From contig OY783200.1 of assembly GCA_963678675.1 (NCBI GenBank), positions 3,050,501 to 3,114,500 on the forward strand: a stretch of DNA of 64,000 nt, given 5' to 3'. A program made the position numbers and the translations under genes. The stretch comes from Xiphydria camelus. Taxonomy: Eukaryota > Arthropoda > Insecta > Hymenoptera > Xiphydriidae. This document shows positions 47,346 to 59,563 of this stretch, one piece after another. The notes under the pieces are model-generated. The model was not told where the DNA came from, made no database searches, and saw only the letters and a program-made list of their open reading frames with translations. Position 1 is the first letter of the stretch, and every line of letters starts with the position of its first letter.

Positions 47346-48321
47346 AATATTCTTCGCCTAATGCTTATTCCCCGTAGCACTTTTCCTCCAATCGACACTC
47401 CAAGGCGCGACCGTGTTTACAGCCAGTCGGAAGAAATAGCGAAACGTTAAAAAGGGATCGTTAGCCCCGCTCGTAAGTACTTCGCGCGAGAGCCGGCTGC
47501 GGTATAAGTCGGACTTTCAACATTCGCCGCCGGAAATATCCCGTTTAGTTTAGAATTCTCGCGCCGCGTGGGGGGAGTTTCAATGGAGATATCCAAACGT
47601 AAAATATCGACGCGCATCTTTTCATGGATTTTAAGACAGAAATTGCTCCATTTTCGGATTTCCGAACGAAGTAGCAATGAAAGGAGTGGCGAAATATTCT
47701 TTCCACTTTTTCGATGCTTCCTGAAGAAGCGAAAGTAAGATGGAGGGAGAGCAACCAGGCTCCTCTCCTCATCGCCGCGGAGGCAGCGACGGGGACTTTT
47801 ATTTTTACTAGTCACCACGCGGACGGATAAAATTAGTGCGACTGCGCGACAGCATATTTCGATGAAAAGCGAGGAGGAAGAGAGGCCGAGCAAGTCGCGT
47901 CGAGCGGTACGGGAAAGCCTCACGTTTAGACCGAAAATAGAAGGGAGGACCGTTTGAGAAAATATCGCAAAAATTAATTATGAAAATTTATCCCTCAAGT
48001 TACGTCGTACAGTTCTGGCATGCCTCCGCATCGGCATCGTCCTTCGAACCTCCCCCCACCTCTTCTTCGTTCCCTTCGTGCGTAAGCGCATCGCCGTATT
48101 CGTCCCTCCTCCGCCATAAACAGGAGGGCAGCGTCGAGGAGTGCTACAACACCTGGCACATTGCCCCTCGGCAGGAGCGAGCTCCTTGGAGCATAATAAG
48201 TCCCTCTATATTCATTTAGATTGTTCGCTATATTCGTAGCGAGTTATCCATATATGAAGGGTTCATATGGAAAGCGTAAGTTGTCCGAGAAACAGCAGTG
48301 AAGAGTTGGTTTCACTTTGGT

Positions 48322-48450
48322 CGCGATTTTTTCGATACCCGTGGATTTGTGGTTTAAATAGGTTCAGTACTATTTTGAAGATTACACGTTAATCTACAAA
48401 AAAAAAAGTCCTATACCAATACCACTAAAACTTCATAGGTAGCCAGCTAA
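48322..48450. mobile_element. Degenerate family A MITE remnant
   Basis: CGATACCCGTGGATTTGTGG near the left, TATTTTGAAGATTACACG in the middle and CTACAAAAAAAAAAGTCCTA on the right match the family order. Both ends are worn. Confidence 0.4.
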
Positions 48451-48929
48451 ATTTGGGTTGAGTGGGTACCACTGTTCGGTGTTCATCATTTGGAAACTAC
48501 ATATCTTCCGGGTCAGTAAAGACGACGAAATGTCGACAAGATTGTCAATCTTCATCGACAGACGTATACTCGATTCCGGTCGAACGTAGCAATCACTATT
48601 CGCGAACTCATCCGTACAATAAGTGCCTGTATACTTGCACATATGGAAGGATAATAGCTTCGCATACAAACGCATTGGGTTGGGTGTACCTACAGGCGTA
48701 CACGGAGTGCGTGTCGTAGCTGTCGTTGTTTCTGACGCTCTTTAGCCTCCCCAACAATGGCATAACACTTTCGTGGTGACGCCGCTTTACAATGGCGCGG
48801 AGAGGAAACGGCGGGAAAAGGCGTCACTGTGTAAACGAAGGCGGTATACCCGAGTCTCCTCGACGACTGTCGCGACAATCACGTTCGCTGCGCTAGTTCT
48901 TTTTCGGTATTGACTGATTTTTTATCGCT

Positions 48930-49062
48930 CTTCGTCTTCGTCTTCATCTTCGTCTTCCTCTTCCTCTTCAAGATCTCGAACATTCATGAAATGCCCGAAA
49001 ACCTTCGATGTCGTATGGATTCTTGGAATCCGTCATTCCTCCGCCTCTTCTTCCTCCTCTTC
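48930..49062 (+). repeat. TTC-rich microsatellite
   Basis: TTCGTCTTCGTCTTCATCTT and CTTCCTCTTCCTCTTC units (48930-48970), with a further TCTTCTTCCTCC block near 49045. Confidence 0.7.
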
Positions 49063-50633
49063 ACTTCCTAACCGCGAATATATTCACGGCAACGTCACAC
49101 TCCCGCGGAGACTGTTCGAATCCCTACGTCCCCTTGCTCCCCTTACCGAACGTTCACTATTCGAGCGTTATTTACGCAGCGAGTCACACACGCGCGTATA
49201 TTTATTTCAATAGCATATCGAGCAGCAAACGAGCGGCACGGGCCATTCATTGCGATCACCCTCTATTATTGGCAAGGCGTATTTCAAAGTCAGTCAATCA
49301 TATCCAAACTTTGATTGCTTCGAAAGTAATTTTGGATCGACCCACTTGCATTGGTCTCGGGCTATTTGCGATTCTCGATTTTGCCCCCTCCCGCTCTCCC
49401 TCTTCCGTACTGGTGACGATTATACGACTTCCTCCTCCGGCGACATCGACGAGGAACGAGGGGCCAATTATCGGACCGATCGTTCCTTCCTCTTTTTCTG
49501 CTTCTTCCCCGTTTCTTTTCCATGGATATTGGAATCTTTACGATGTGTACTAAGAGCATGGGATAATGATATCAATGGCGATTCTACAGAATTCGATCGT
49601 TTTTTTTTTTCTATCTGGAAGGTTTTTTGTTTCCCGATCAACGTGTTTTTTTTTTGACGGAGCAATTATGAGCCCGGGGTTTGGATTTCAGGAGTAAAGT
49701 ATCCGTATCAAAGAACTCGAATAAAAATTGGTCTCGCGTGAGTCGTGGAAGCATCGAAAAAAAAAAGTGAGGAATCTTTTTTACATCAGTCACACAAGCC
49801 ACCTCTGATGACTTCTTACGTAGGAACTAAATCGGACGCTTCTCGGGGTTGAAGTATTCGTAACGCGGTGACGAACTCACGTCGGCGAGCTTCTTCGGCG
49901 TGAAGCTCGGTCTCGGCCCGGCGGACGCGATACACGCTCGTCGAACGTGACCCGACGAACAATGCTAAATTCTCAGCTCTCCTCCCCGTCGCCCGTAGTG
50001 GCCACCATGGTCCGCCGTGCTAGCGGGTTTAGTGCCTCCTCGGCAACCCCCTCATCCCCCCTCTACTTCGTGGCCCGTGCTAACGCGACGCCTCGTACAT
50101 AACTATTTAATCTCCACCTACGCTCACTGCAACTTAAAGGCCTCCTTCGATACTGTTCAAAGGCGGCCCCCCTCCCTCCGCGTCAGCTTTGACGCGCATC
50201 ATCGTCCACACGCGAGACATTCCTCCGCAATTCATCCGAAATCGTAGGCTTCCCCCTCGCTTGACGCCAATGGATTTAGTGCCTCCGGCACTTGGGCCCC
50301 AATCCCTTCGTACCCATTTGCTTCGTGGCTCGTGCCAATGTGGCGTCCTTAGCATCAAGTTGATACGAGCGGTGGGTGAAAGGGTTCTGGGAACGCCATT
50401 CGGCAGCTATCTTCAGTAAAAAATTCAGCTACTATTGGTTGCGTCTCTTGATCGAATTGAGAGATGACCTCGTTCGTCTACAATGGGTAGTCATACTCGT
50501 GAAGCTTTGGCGCTGTCATCGCCGGTTCCTTCTAATCAGATTGGTTCGAGTTTGAAAAATGTCGTGGAGTCGAGCTCGATGCTCTCTATAGATCTCAGTT
50601 TGCAGTCGTATTTTCATATCCTTCTGCATTATA

Positions 50634-51083
50634 TTGGGTTGGAAAATAAGTTGGTAGAGTTTTGTGTTTTCTTTTATTTTACAACGATTTGTTTGCTGTT
50701 TCGCAACGTGTTTATATACTCATTCGAAAGAGCTCTTTCTGCTCTACAAAACTGTTATAATTGTTGCTTCGAATAACTTGACTTTTTATTATTTTTCAGG
50801 CTTAGAAATGGAATATCCAGGAGGCAAAAATCAGCATTTTCGACATCTGCTTTTCTTCGCTTTTCGTCGAGGCCAAAAAGCTGCCGCCGCCGATTTTTGC
50901 CTCCTGGATATCTCCATTTCTGAGCCTGAAAAATAATAAAAAATTAAGTTATTCGAAAAAAACAATTATAACACAGAAAGAACTCTTTCGAATGAATATA
51001 AACACTTTGCGAAACAGCACAAACAAATCGTTGTAAAATAAAAGAAAACGTAAAACTCTACGCGAACTTACTTTCCAACCCAA
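50634..51083. mobile_element. Foldback element with mariner-like ends and TA target
   Basis: TA is followed by TTGGGTTGGAAAATAAGTT at the left, and the right end is AACTTACTTTCCAACCCAA followed by TA. The two arms pair along most of the 450 bp: TTTACAACGATTTGTTTG with CAAACAAATCGTTGTAAA, and AAATGGAATATCCAGGAGGC with GCCTCCTGGATATCTCCATT near the centre. TTGGGTTGG ends and TA duplication are typical of mariner elements. No transposase frame is present. It lies within the predicted pointed intron. Confidence 0.8.
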
Positions 51084-51440
51084 TAATTAAACCACAGTTC
51101 CTTGGATTGGATGTTGCGTACAATTCTCCATAGCAATACAACAGTCCACCAAGTTCTACGTGCTTTTCACCGTTAAATCCGCAATTTTAAGATGCCACAT
51201 CGAGGTTTCCTCGTACATCGCTCGCTGCGTACAACGAACCGGGATGACCGACGTCTTGCAACCCGGCCACGGATGTCCAGTAACGCCAGGATTCGTAGAA
51301 ATCAAAGCGGGGCTCATCCTTTCCTATCGCTCGCGCCGTCGACATGACGCATTCGACTTGCTCCCATAAAAAAAGGCATCGCCATGCATGCGTTTCACGA
51401 GCCTCCTCTTGCAATCGCTCGGGCGTCTCATCCCTTGCTA

Positions 51441-51564
51441 CCCCCCCCCCCCCTCCTCTCGTACTCCGGAATAAACGAGAGGAATAAAGAGAACGAGGCG
51501 ATACTCTCGATTTCGCAATGTCGTGCTGTGCACAGAAGCGAAGGTTTTGGGGGGGGGGGGGGGG
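51441..51564. repeat. C13 and G16 runs facing each other
   Basis: A run of 13 C (51441-51453) and a run of 16 G (51549-51564) lie 95 bp apart on the same strand and could pair as a hairpin. Confidence 0.85.
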
Positions 51565-51599
51565 ATAACAAGAGGCGGGCGATAACCGTTTCACCGTAA

Positions 51600-54500
51600 C
51601 CGCGCGCGGTCGCCACTGGCGGGGAGGTCCCTATCTGCTCGTCCAGAAACGATGGCGAGCCGCGGGACCTAATCAGCCCGCGGCGATAACAATTGGTCCA
51701 CGGGACGCAATTGCGCCGTTGCGCGGTAGGCCCCGGCCGCGCCGCGCTCGTGGTCGGACCAAAGGCTACGACGTCGCGTCGGTGCGCCCAATCTGCACAC
51801 GAGCGCCCCAGGAAGTCGAGGCGCGCTCGACCTTATCGCTCGGCGCACTCGTGTTTGTATCCCTATCGCGGAGGAACACTCGCGGTTCTCCGTCGTTGAT
51901 AATCTCGTCGGTTAACAATGCGCCACTGGCGGAGTCCACCGCTGGACTGCTAACGAGCACGCGATTAGGGGCCGTGGACTCTGCCGTTTTCAGCCGATTA
52001 CGCTCGGCGAACGTGGCCCGGGGCCCGTGGTTATCCGGTTTTGGAGATGCCGATTGATAAGAGTGGCTGGGGTTCTTCTGTTGTGCTCTCCTTCGGCACG
52101 TGGTCAGGACTTTGTTTTCCTTCCACGTGAACCCTTCTTCTACTTTGTGGTGACTCCTTCGGCGGTTCACGGCTTCGGGCTGATAAACTGATAAATGTGG
52201 GACCTCCGAAAATTCACTTCGTATTGTCTCATCTGCTGGACGTTTCTTCGAAAAAGTTCCAGGATTCGACTTCTCTCCCAAGAGGAGGGGCGTGGTTCTC
52301 TCGCCGGAAAAGGCTGGTCTCGATCCTGGCGGGTGTTGAGGTCGAAAAGATAAGAATTTATCTCGCAGCCACATCGACGCACTTGTTTTCTCTCCGTGGA
52401 ATTAGTAAAGGTTCCTCCTTCCGGCGTGAACTCTCCCGAAATACCGGCCCGCGTTTATCGTCCGACGAGAATTTCGAGTTGAAATCGGGCGGCTGAGAAC
52501 GGGGCGACGACACCTCTTGGTACGTCCCTGGCCGGCCGACTCGCAGGTGCGAACCCTTCGCGAGGAAGTTGACCCTCAAAGGACGTTTGACCCGTGATCC
52601 CACTCTTCGATCTCTCTCCATCGACGCGTCCGCGTTTGAACTCTTCCGAAAAATCATTTCGACGCGTCGAGCTCCGCGACGATGACGAAGTGGAACCACG
52701 TGAAAGCGTTTTCGTCATCCCGGCAATTGGCAGCTGCCGCCGCTCGCCCCGACGCGACGCTCGCCGCGTCGGCTGCACCCAGGAGCGATCCTCTCCCGGG
52801 TCACGCCGAGATCCGAACGTCTGCCGACGTGCGCGTCCCTCCTTGCCCCCTCCCCTTTCGCCCCGCGAGATTTACGCCTACCGAAATACGCGCGGTGGTT
52901 TAAATTTAGGTATTTTAAGATCGCAGGCGGCCTCCTGCGCCTACTTTATGGCGTATTTATGCGCGGGGCCCCGCGGGCAGACACGGGGGTAGGAGCGTCG
53001 GTGGAGTGACTCTTTTTCTCGCTTCGCCACTCCGCGACGGTCCTCGCGGTACCTCTTCTCGGGCCCCGCGCTCCTCCCTCCCCGTTTCGAGGCACGCGAG
53101 CGCGGATATACGTAGGCCTCCGCGCTGGGCAGAGCCGCCCAGCTACGGCAACAGGTGTACGGGCATCGCTATAGGCATCGAGAGCGCTCACGTTTTTACA
53201 AAGCATAACGTTCGTCGCCGTGGCCCAGGAGCGTAGCCGCAATTTCGCAGTGCCCCGCGAATGACGAAGAGAGAAAAAACCTTTCGAGGACAATTTTTCC
53301 ATCCGGAGCGTTTTAAACTTTCCCGGCCTCGATTTTGCGCGCCTAAACGCGACTTGCATCCGACAGAAAAACAGAGGGAGCTCGATAAATTCTACATTCT
53401 TCTATTAAAAAAAAGAAATGCTTACGCGATCTGAGATTCTGAAATTAAAAAAACTCGCGCACAGCGTATTAATGTTTCTTCCGGTCAGCTGCGACGACCT
53501 GACCCCATTGACACCGCCGCATGCTACCCTCCCCTGGGTTCGACGGATTTTGGAAGCGCGCGTTTAGCTAAACTTCACGCGACAGCTGCCACAGTTGTCG
53601 AACTGCTGCTGCTGCTGCTGCTGGTGAGCATTTCAGCGTGCAGAAGAAAGAGGGATAAGGCGGGAGGTTCCCGCGAGCACGTGCCCCGTGTCCGTTGCGC
53701 CAGTCCTCCTCCTCCTCCTCCTCGTCTTTCTCTCTCGTGCTCGCTGCTCGTTGAGAGAAAGCCGCGTGCCTGACTTCGGGGTAATCGGGTGGCTGGGAGA
53801 AAAAAAAGGAAGAGAGCCCTCGCGACAGGAGACGCGCGTACGTGATCGTATTAGGAATCGGCGTGATCGTGCGGTTGCTGGAAGAGGATCGCTGTGGTGT
53901 CGTGATCGGTTGCCGAGGTTTGGACTTAACGGAGTCACGTGTTCTTCGACGTACGCGAAAGCGCGATTCCTCATAAATTGACGTTGAAACGGTATCGGTT
54001 GCTTTTTAACACAGGACGAAGAGGACAATTTCGAAGAATTTAATTGCAAACAAATTTTACGGTTCGTTAAGAGAAGTTGTAGACACGTGTAAGATTGAAA
54101 TAAAAAATTAATCAAAGATATTGATATAAAATGTATTGATAGAATTTGTTAAAAAGTCGAAACAATGAAATTCATAATAATGTATTTAGTGGTTGCAAGC
54201 AATACTGCTGTATTCACTAAAAATATTTGTCAGTATAAAGATGCATTGATGAATATTTCTTTGATGAAATAAATCAGTTCTCGTGAGAATTGTGCACGTG
54301 CAATTTTTCTAGAATTATAATACAATCACACACGGTTCTGTTCAGAAATTCTTTCGCCATCGCTATCCTAGTTTTCCAGCGGCGCTGATTTTTAACACGG
54401 TTGTGGCAATCGCTTCAACATCCACTCTAAATTCAATGGTGATGATATTAATGAGAATGCAAGAATAAGTGATCGTTATTTCTTCAGGTTAACAGCCTCG

Positions 54501-55557
54501 AAATACCGCGATCAGGGGTCAATATTCCACCCCAAGATGAACCTCCTCGCATCTGTCCTCTCCATTAAATACCCTATCGTCCTACCACTGCACCGAGGCA
54601 AGGAGAATTTACCTCGTTAACCATGCACAGTTGTCGTGGGAAAATAGGGATTCCGGGAAGGTTAATTCCCGAAGGGCATACGAATGCATTTTTTAAGCCA
54701 ATCGAAAGGTTATCGGATGGGGAAGATATTCATCTGCGCGGGTATAATTAGTCCCAAGTGGAGGGCGACTCGCATGACGCGAGACGAAAATAACGTAACA
54801 TATGCAGATGTATGTGGAACGGGCCGAGGTGAAGTGTCACCTGAGTCAGGGGTCGCTATTATTTGCATTTCCAGTCGATCGAGCAACGGTCGAAAGCCAT
54901 TCCAAATGGACGTATGCCTGGGCGAACTTAAAAAGAAAACAAGATCAGCTCAGGAAAATCAAGAACAGTAATAAACGTCGTCCTATGTCCTCGCCCTATG
55001 TTGTGGCTGCACCCGTATCAGCCACGGTATTCTCTTTTCATGCGAGAACCTCTCCCCCCCTCATTCAATAAGCGGAACGAAACAAAAACCAAGTGAAACA
55101 TCACCCCGCGCTTGTCGACGCGATGACGGTACCACACAAGGCCCTCTAAGCCGATCCCAACTATGCAGCGCACAATAATACCGTACGAGGCCCCACTTCA
55201 TATTCCGACCGGCCCGATTACATTAGACACCTACATACCTTACGCGTCGTATCTACAAACGATAACATTGGGATTCCTCGCGCGGGAAACGGCGTTTGTG
55301 CCCGGCACGTGAGGTTTCTTTGGGACGGACCCACGAGAGCCCATCGGCGGCGCGGGGCGAGGGCCAAGAGCTGTTGTCGGCGCGGTCAGGTGCTCCCCGA
55401 GTGCGCTGCACGTGTGTGTCGCTGCCCCGAGAGGCACACTCTTCGGTGCTCGCCATACATACTTGATGGGGTACCACCGAGTCGAAACCGACGACGGCGA
55501 GTGACCGGATCGAGCGAGATTCGATTCCAGCGCACGTAGTTCGATGACGATAACCCG
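51600..55557. other. Non-coding part of the intron, no exon recognised
   Basis: CpG-rich to about 53350, with minus-strand frames of up to 202 codons (51766-52374) that have no recognisable domain. A short (CTG)n lies at 53602-53623. AT-rich from 53980 to 54480. Confidence 0.4.
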
Positions 55558-55576
55558 CCCCCCCCCCTCCCCCCCG
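55558..55576 (+). repeat. Poly(C) run interrupted by one T
   Basis: Ten C, a T, then eight C on the + strand. Confidence 0.85.
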
Positions 55577-56120
55577 AGGACGCGAGCACCTTCCGCAATT
55601 AGAAGCGAAATTGGCTGTCGATGGTGGCGCTTGACGACTTATGGCTTGTTTTGTGGCGATACGAAGGCAAAGGCTCGGAGGAGTTGGCGCGTGATACTTT
55701 GTTGACTTTCGATCCATACGGCGCAAACTTTACGATGATACTTCGAATATGTTGCAGCAGTGTTTCTGGGATTTGTGACATTGTAGAGATGCGTTGGCGC
55801 GATATTACTGCAATGTTTGTACCGCGCGGGAAGCAGCGCGAGTGAGAAGGAAAGTTAACGAAGTCGTGAGCTGGGTTGGTGGATTGTACTGCTTGGATTC
55901 TTCGTACTGTTGCGCAATTTAGATGACTGTGGGATCTGAAATCTTGGGATGAGGAAGATTTTTCAACAATTCCACTCGATCGTCTCGTTATCGGCACGCC
56001 GATGAGAAGAAAACGTGACTGATATCGAGATAATCGCAATTGCAGCAGATGTCTTTTTCACCAAAGCATTTTGTCACGCTACTTTCCAACATACCTTCCA
56101 AGTAAGGTTACCAAATATGC

Positions 56121-56386
56121 GCTGAGAAAAATGATTGGGTTAAAATGACAAAACGCATTTAATTAAACGTGTTTAGTTATCCTAACCAAAATACTGATCA
56201 TTGAAATATCTAGTTATTCTAATCAATGCTTATAGTTACCTATTCCAACCAAACGTTTAATTATTTTCACCAAAAATTAGTTAATTTAACCGAACAGACG
56301 GAGAATCCATATTTCACCAAACAGTTTATTCGTCATTCTCAGGATTTTGGTTAAATTGACCAAATCATTATGTTTTTCTCACTGTG
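56121..56386. mobile_element. MITE with CACTGAGAAA-type ends, copy 2
   Basis: The left end GCTGAGAAAAATGATTGGGT and the right end TTATGTTTTTCTCACTGT are inverted. AACCAAAAT and TTTCACCAAACAG-type words recur inside. It matches the element at 5042-5276 in reverse orientation. Confidence 0.6.
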
Positions 56387-57955
56387 GCAGAAGAGGATAG
56401 AAATATGGCGATAAAGTGCTGAAATAAGGTGACAACCCATATCAAGACGTTCCCAACGATCGAGGATAAGAGGCGACGAGACAAGGGTATTAAAACCGAT
56501 CGGGACCGAGTCGTCCTCGTTAGTGCCGGCAGGGAACGAAATAATTTCGCCGAAACGCCATAAGGCGTCCGCGGGTAATGAAACGCCATAGAGCAAGCGT
56601 ACCGACGCGATGCACCTGCACCTGCTCACTCGGCAGTTGCACCCCTCTTTACAACGATGCTATCTAGGAAGGTGGCCCTCTCGCTTTTGCTCTCGCGCCC
56701 TCCCCCCGCGACACCTGACGCACACTCGCCGAGTGTGTGAAGTACTATTAACCTGACTTCTCACATATGGGGTGTAGACAGTGGAAATGGCTCGACTTGT
56801 CGCGTCGTCTTCGACACTTTTCTACCTATCGGCTGTGGGATCAATTTTGGGCCCATTTTATCCTTGAGCTGGGGACTCAAAATTTCAGGAGAAATGGAAA
56901 ACAATATTTGGGGGTACACGTTCTTGCCAGAATTCGACAAGATTTGTAAATATTTCACGAACTTCTGAAGTTTCGCCAAATTTTGTTCCGAGTCAGCCTC
57001 ATCAAAGGGTTTGCAATGTTGTTTCGACGGCTGCCTCGACAGAAATGACTTTTTCTCAGCGAATCTTCGCTTAATAATTGAACATTTTTCCGACCAATTA
57101 ACCAGAGATTCGACCAGATGATTTGGGATGGCGACAGGTCGATTAATCGGCCCCTCTATGTACTCCCATTAGTAGCACTAGTCCACCTGACGCCTCAATT
57201 TCTCCCCCTGTGAGAAGCAGCGCGGGGTCGCCTTCTCGTGTAAAATGTCCCAGCATTTCGATCCGTGATCCGAGCACGATCGCTTGCGCTGGCCATTTTT
57301 CCGGAAAAAAAGCGGAGAAGAAAAAAAAACAGCTAGAAAGAACCCCGCCTATTATTCTATAGACATGCAAATGACTTTCAACCGAAAACGCTATAGATCC
57401 CGGAGGAAGTTGAGTAACTTTATCGTTAGTCAGCTGGATTTATGGATACGGTCCTGCACAGCTGTACGCGGTTATACGTTACAGGTTACGACGCCCGTGT
57501 GGCGTTACGGCGCGTTACACAGGCAGCGTTACGACCCTCATTATTTTACCACCGGGAAAGGCTTATTGCCAATTGACGAAGGAATGAAAATTTCCTTCGC
57601 GGCCCTTCCGAGTGCCGTTCGTAGTTTAGCTGATTTTCGAATATCGGACATTTTATTAAAGCTATTTTAATTGGAATCGCGAGCATTGCTTCAGTCAACG
57701 GACGAGTTCTAAAATTAATCTTTAAATTAAAATCTTATGGAATAAAAATTGTACTTAAAATTCATCTTATATAATTCATCCACAATTGGTGGATTTTAAT
57801 TTCCTTCGATGTGGATTTTTTACAGGAGATTTTAACTTGAAAATTGATTCCAAAACTCGTCAGAGAACTGAATGAATTCTCGCGTAGCCTCTTGGCGGGC
57901 TCGTATTTAAGGAAAATAGGACACGTCGACAGTGATTGTTTTTCTGACTTTGCAG

Positions 57956-58072
57956 ACATCCCGGCGCAGGTGCCGCCGCTGACGCCCGGGACCAACAAAA
58001 AGATGACGGAGGCCCTCAAGGCCTCGTTCGCCTCCTGGGAGAAAGAACAAGTCCGCCTCAACATAACCAAAG
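57956..58072 (+). CDS. pnt: Pointed, exon with ERK site and start of PNT domain
   Basis: Pointed is an ETS transcription factor activated by Ras/ERK (Rolled) in the nucleus. The acceptor TTTCTGACTTTGCAG precedes 57956 and the donor ACCAAAG|GTCAGT follows 58072. The 117 bp exon encodes the last two bases of an Asp codon, 38 residues and the first base of the next codon. Residues [12 protein letters not shown] contain the PLTP motif, which corresponds to ERK-phosphorylated Thr151 of Drosophila Pointed-P2 and Thr38 of ETS1. [16 protein letters not shown] and RLNITK then form the N-terminal helix region of the PNT/SAM domain, where the ERK docking surface lies. ETS1 has SQALKATFSGFTKEQQRLGI at the same place. 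The remaining base G is in phase with the conserved Asp that opens the next PNT exon. The rest of the domain and the ETS domain lie beyond the window. The match is clear and other PNT-type ETS proteins fit less well. Confidence 0.92.
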
Positions 58073-58189
58073 GTCAGTTTCAATTTTACGATACACCCTT
58101 TTCTTAATTTTTTTTTTTTCACAGAAAATCATCAATGTCTTAGCGTTTCTTTCAGAATTTGTTAATATAACTATGGGTTTTGTGGAACC

Positions 58190-58852
58190 AGCGTGAAAAA
58201 ATATGTAAGATAGGAGTGGCCGAGAATTTAATTCCAGAGATTTTGATTTCGTGAAAAATCGAAATTTCTAGAATCGATCGCCCGACTATTCTATCTTCTG
58301 TATTTCTTTCGCGCCGATTCCAAAAATCACCAAATTTTTAAAGAAATCTCAAAGGAGCTATAAAATATCAATGATTTTCTGCAGAAAAAATCGTTTTCTT
58401 CCAGAAAATGGCAAGTATCTCAAAATTCTTTTGAGATATCGTTAGTAAATTTGTTATTTTTGGAATCGGCGGCAAAAAATACACAAGATAGGATGATCGT
58501 CCGATCGAATCCAGAGATTTCATTTATCGAGAAAACGTCAAAGGGTTAAGATTTTTCGAAAAACCGAAATGTTTAGGATCGATCGCTCGACCGCACTATT
58601 TTATGTATTTTTTCCGCGCTGATTACGCAAATCATAGTTATTAGCTCGATATCTCAAAGGAAACATGAGATATCAATAGTTTTACGCCCGAGAAAATTAT
58701 TTTCTTCTCATACAATCATCGATATTTCACTGCGCTATTGAGAATTCCTCAATAAACCCACGATTTTCACAGAATCGGCGTAAAAAAGCACGTAAGATAA
58801 AACGTCTTCTCGATAAATTCGTAAGACTTCGACTCTTCCTAAAACCCCGAGA
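58190..58852. repeat. Family D repeat cluster (locus 3), in the pointed intron
   Basis: Starts 118 bp after the PNT exon. It carries the words GTAAGATAGGAGTGGCCGAG, GAAAAATCGAAATTTCTAGA, AAAATATCAATGATTTTC and GAAATCGAAA-like ends in the order seen at 14.9 and 36.5 kb. GC(G/C)CTGATT-type anchors fall near 58314 and 58617, about 303 bp apart. Confidence 0.65.
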
Positions 58853-59345
58853 GGCTCTTTGTCGTTCAAGGCTGCACCCTGAACGTGAAGTCGAGCAAGA
58901 TTAATTAACCAAAGTCGCGAGGAGTAGAATTTCCCTCCGGTCGACTATATACGCATATAGTTAAACCGCGGAAGTGGGAAGCCATAACGGCCAGGATCGA
59001 CTTCCTCCCGACGATCCGATCCCGGATCCTTCCACTGGGCTTTCATTCAGCAGAGACGACGTCGCCTCGCGCGGAAATGCGATTTCCTTGAAAGCTTGCC
59101 GTACCACGTGGTGGTACAGAGGTAGCAAGAATGCGCCGCACTCACCGTACTCCGCGACATTGTCGCGGTGACGTTGACCCCGGCTCGTCCAATAGGGTCA
59201 TCGCGGGTCTCATCAGCGAATGTCCTTCCACGAACTAACCGCTCCTATTTTTTAATAGCGCTATTCTGCCTTCGTTGCGTCAATACTGCCCTCCACGGTC
59301 GAATTCGACGCGCCATCGGCGGGGCTTTGTCTGACGAAATCACAG

Positions 59346-59365
59346 CCCCCCCCCCCCCCCCCCCC
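59346..59365 (+). repeat. Poly(C) run of 20
   Basis: Homopolymer on the + strand followed by TCTCTTAG. Confidence 0.9.
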
Positions 59366-59563
59366 TCTCTTAGTCTCACTGGTGGAACCTGAAATCAACG
59401 AGGCGTCACTGAAATTGCACGGTTTGCGTGTACCAGTCGCGGAGTTTGCCGTTGAAATACTGGTTTTCGATGTTCCAGAAATTCAGCTGTACACTGAAAC
59501 TTATATCGCTGTACCTACTGCCCTGTTAAATTCAACTGTCGTATTTGTAAAATTAGAAAATTT

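Larger units (their letters stand above)
46595..57955 (+). other. pnt: Intron of pointed (predicted, about 11.4 kb)
   Basis: Bounded by the donor GTAGGA at 46595 and the acceptor TTTTTCTGACTTTGCAG ending at 57955. Inside are a local tandem duplication (47.1-47.3 kb), an eroded family A MITE (48.3 kb), a mariner-ended foldback element (50.6-51.1 kb), C and G runs (51.4-51.6 and 55.6 kb) and a MITE (56.1-56.4 kb). Other alternative exons of pointed could be present, but I cannot identify any. Confidence 0.55.

Noticed and set aside
51766..52374. 202-codon minus-strand frame inside the predicted pointed intron
   Set aside because: No recognisable domain, and overlapping frames on the other strand are equally open.
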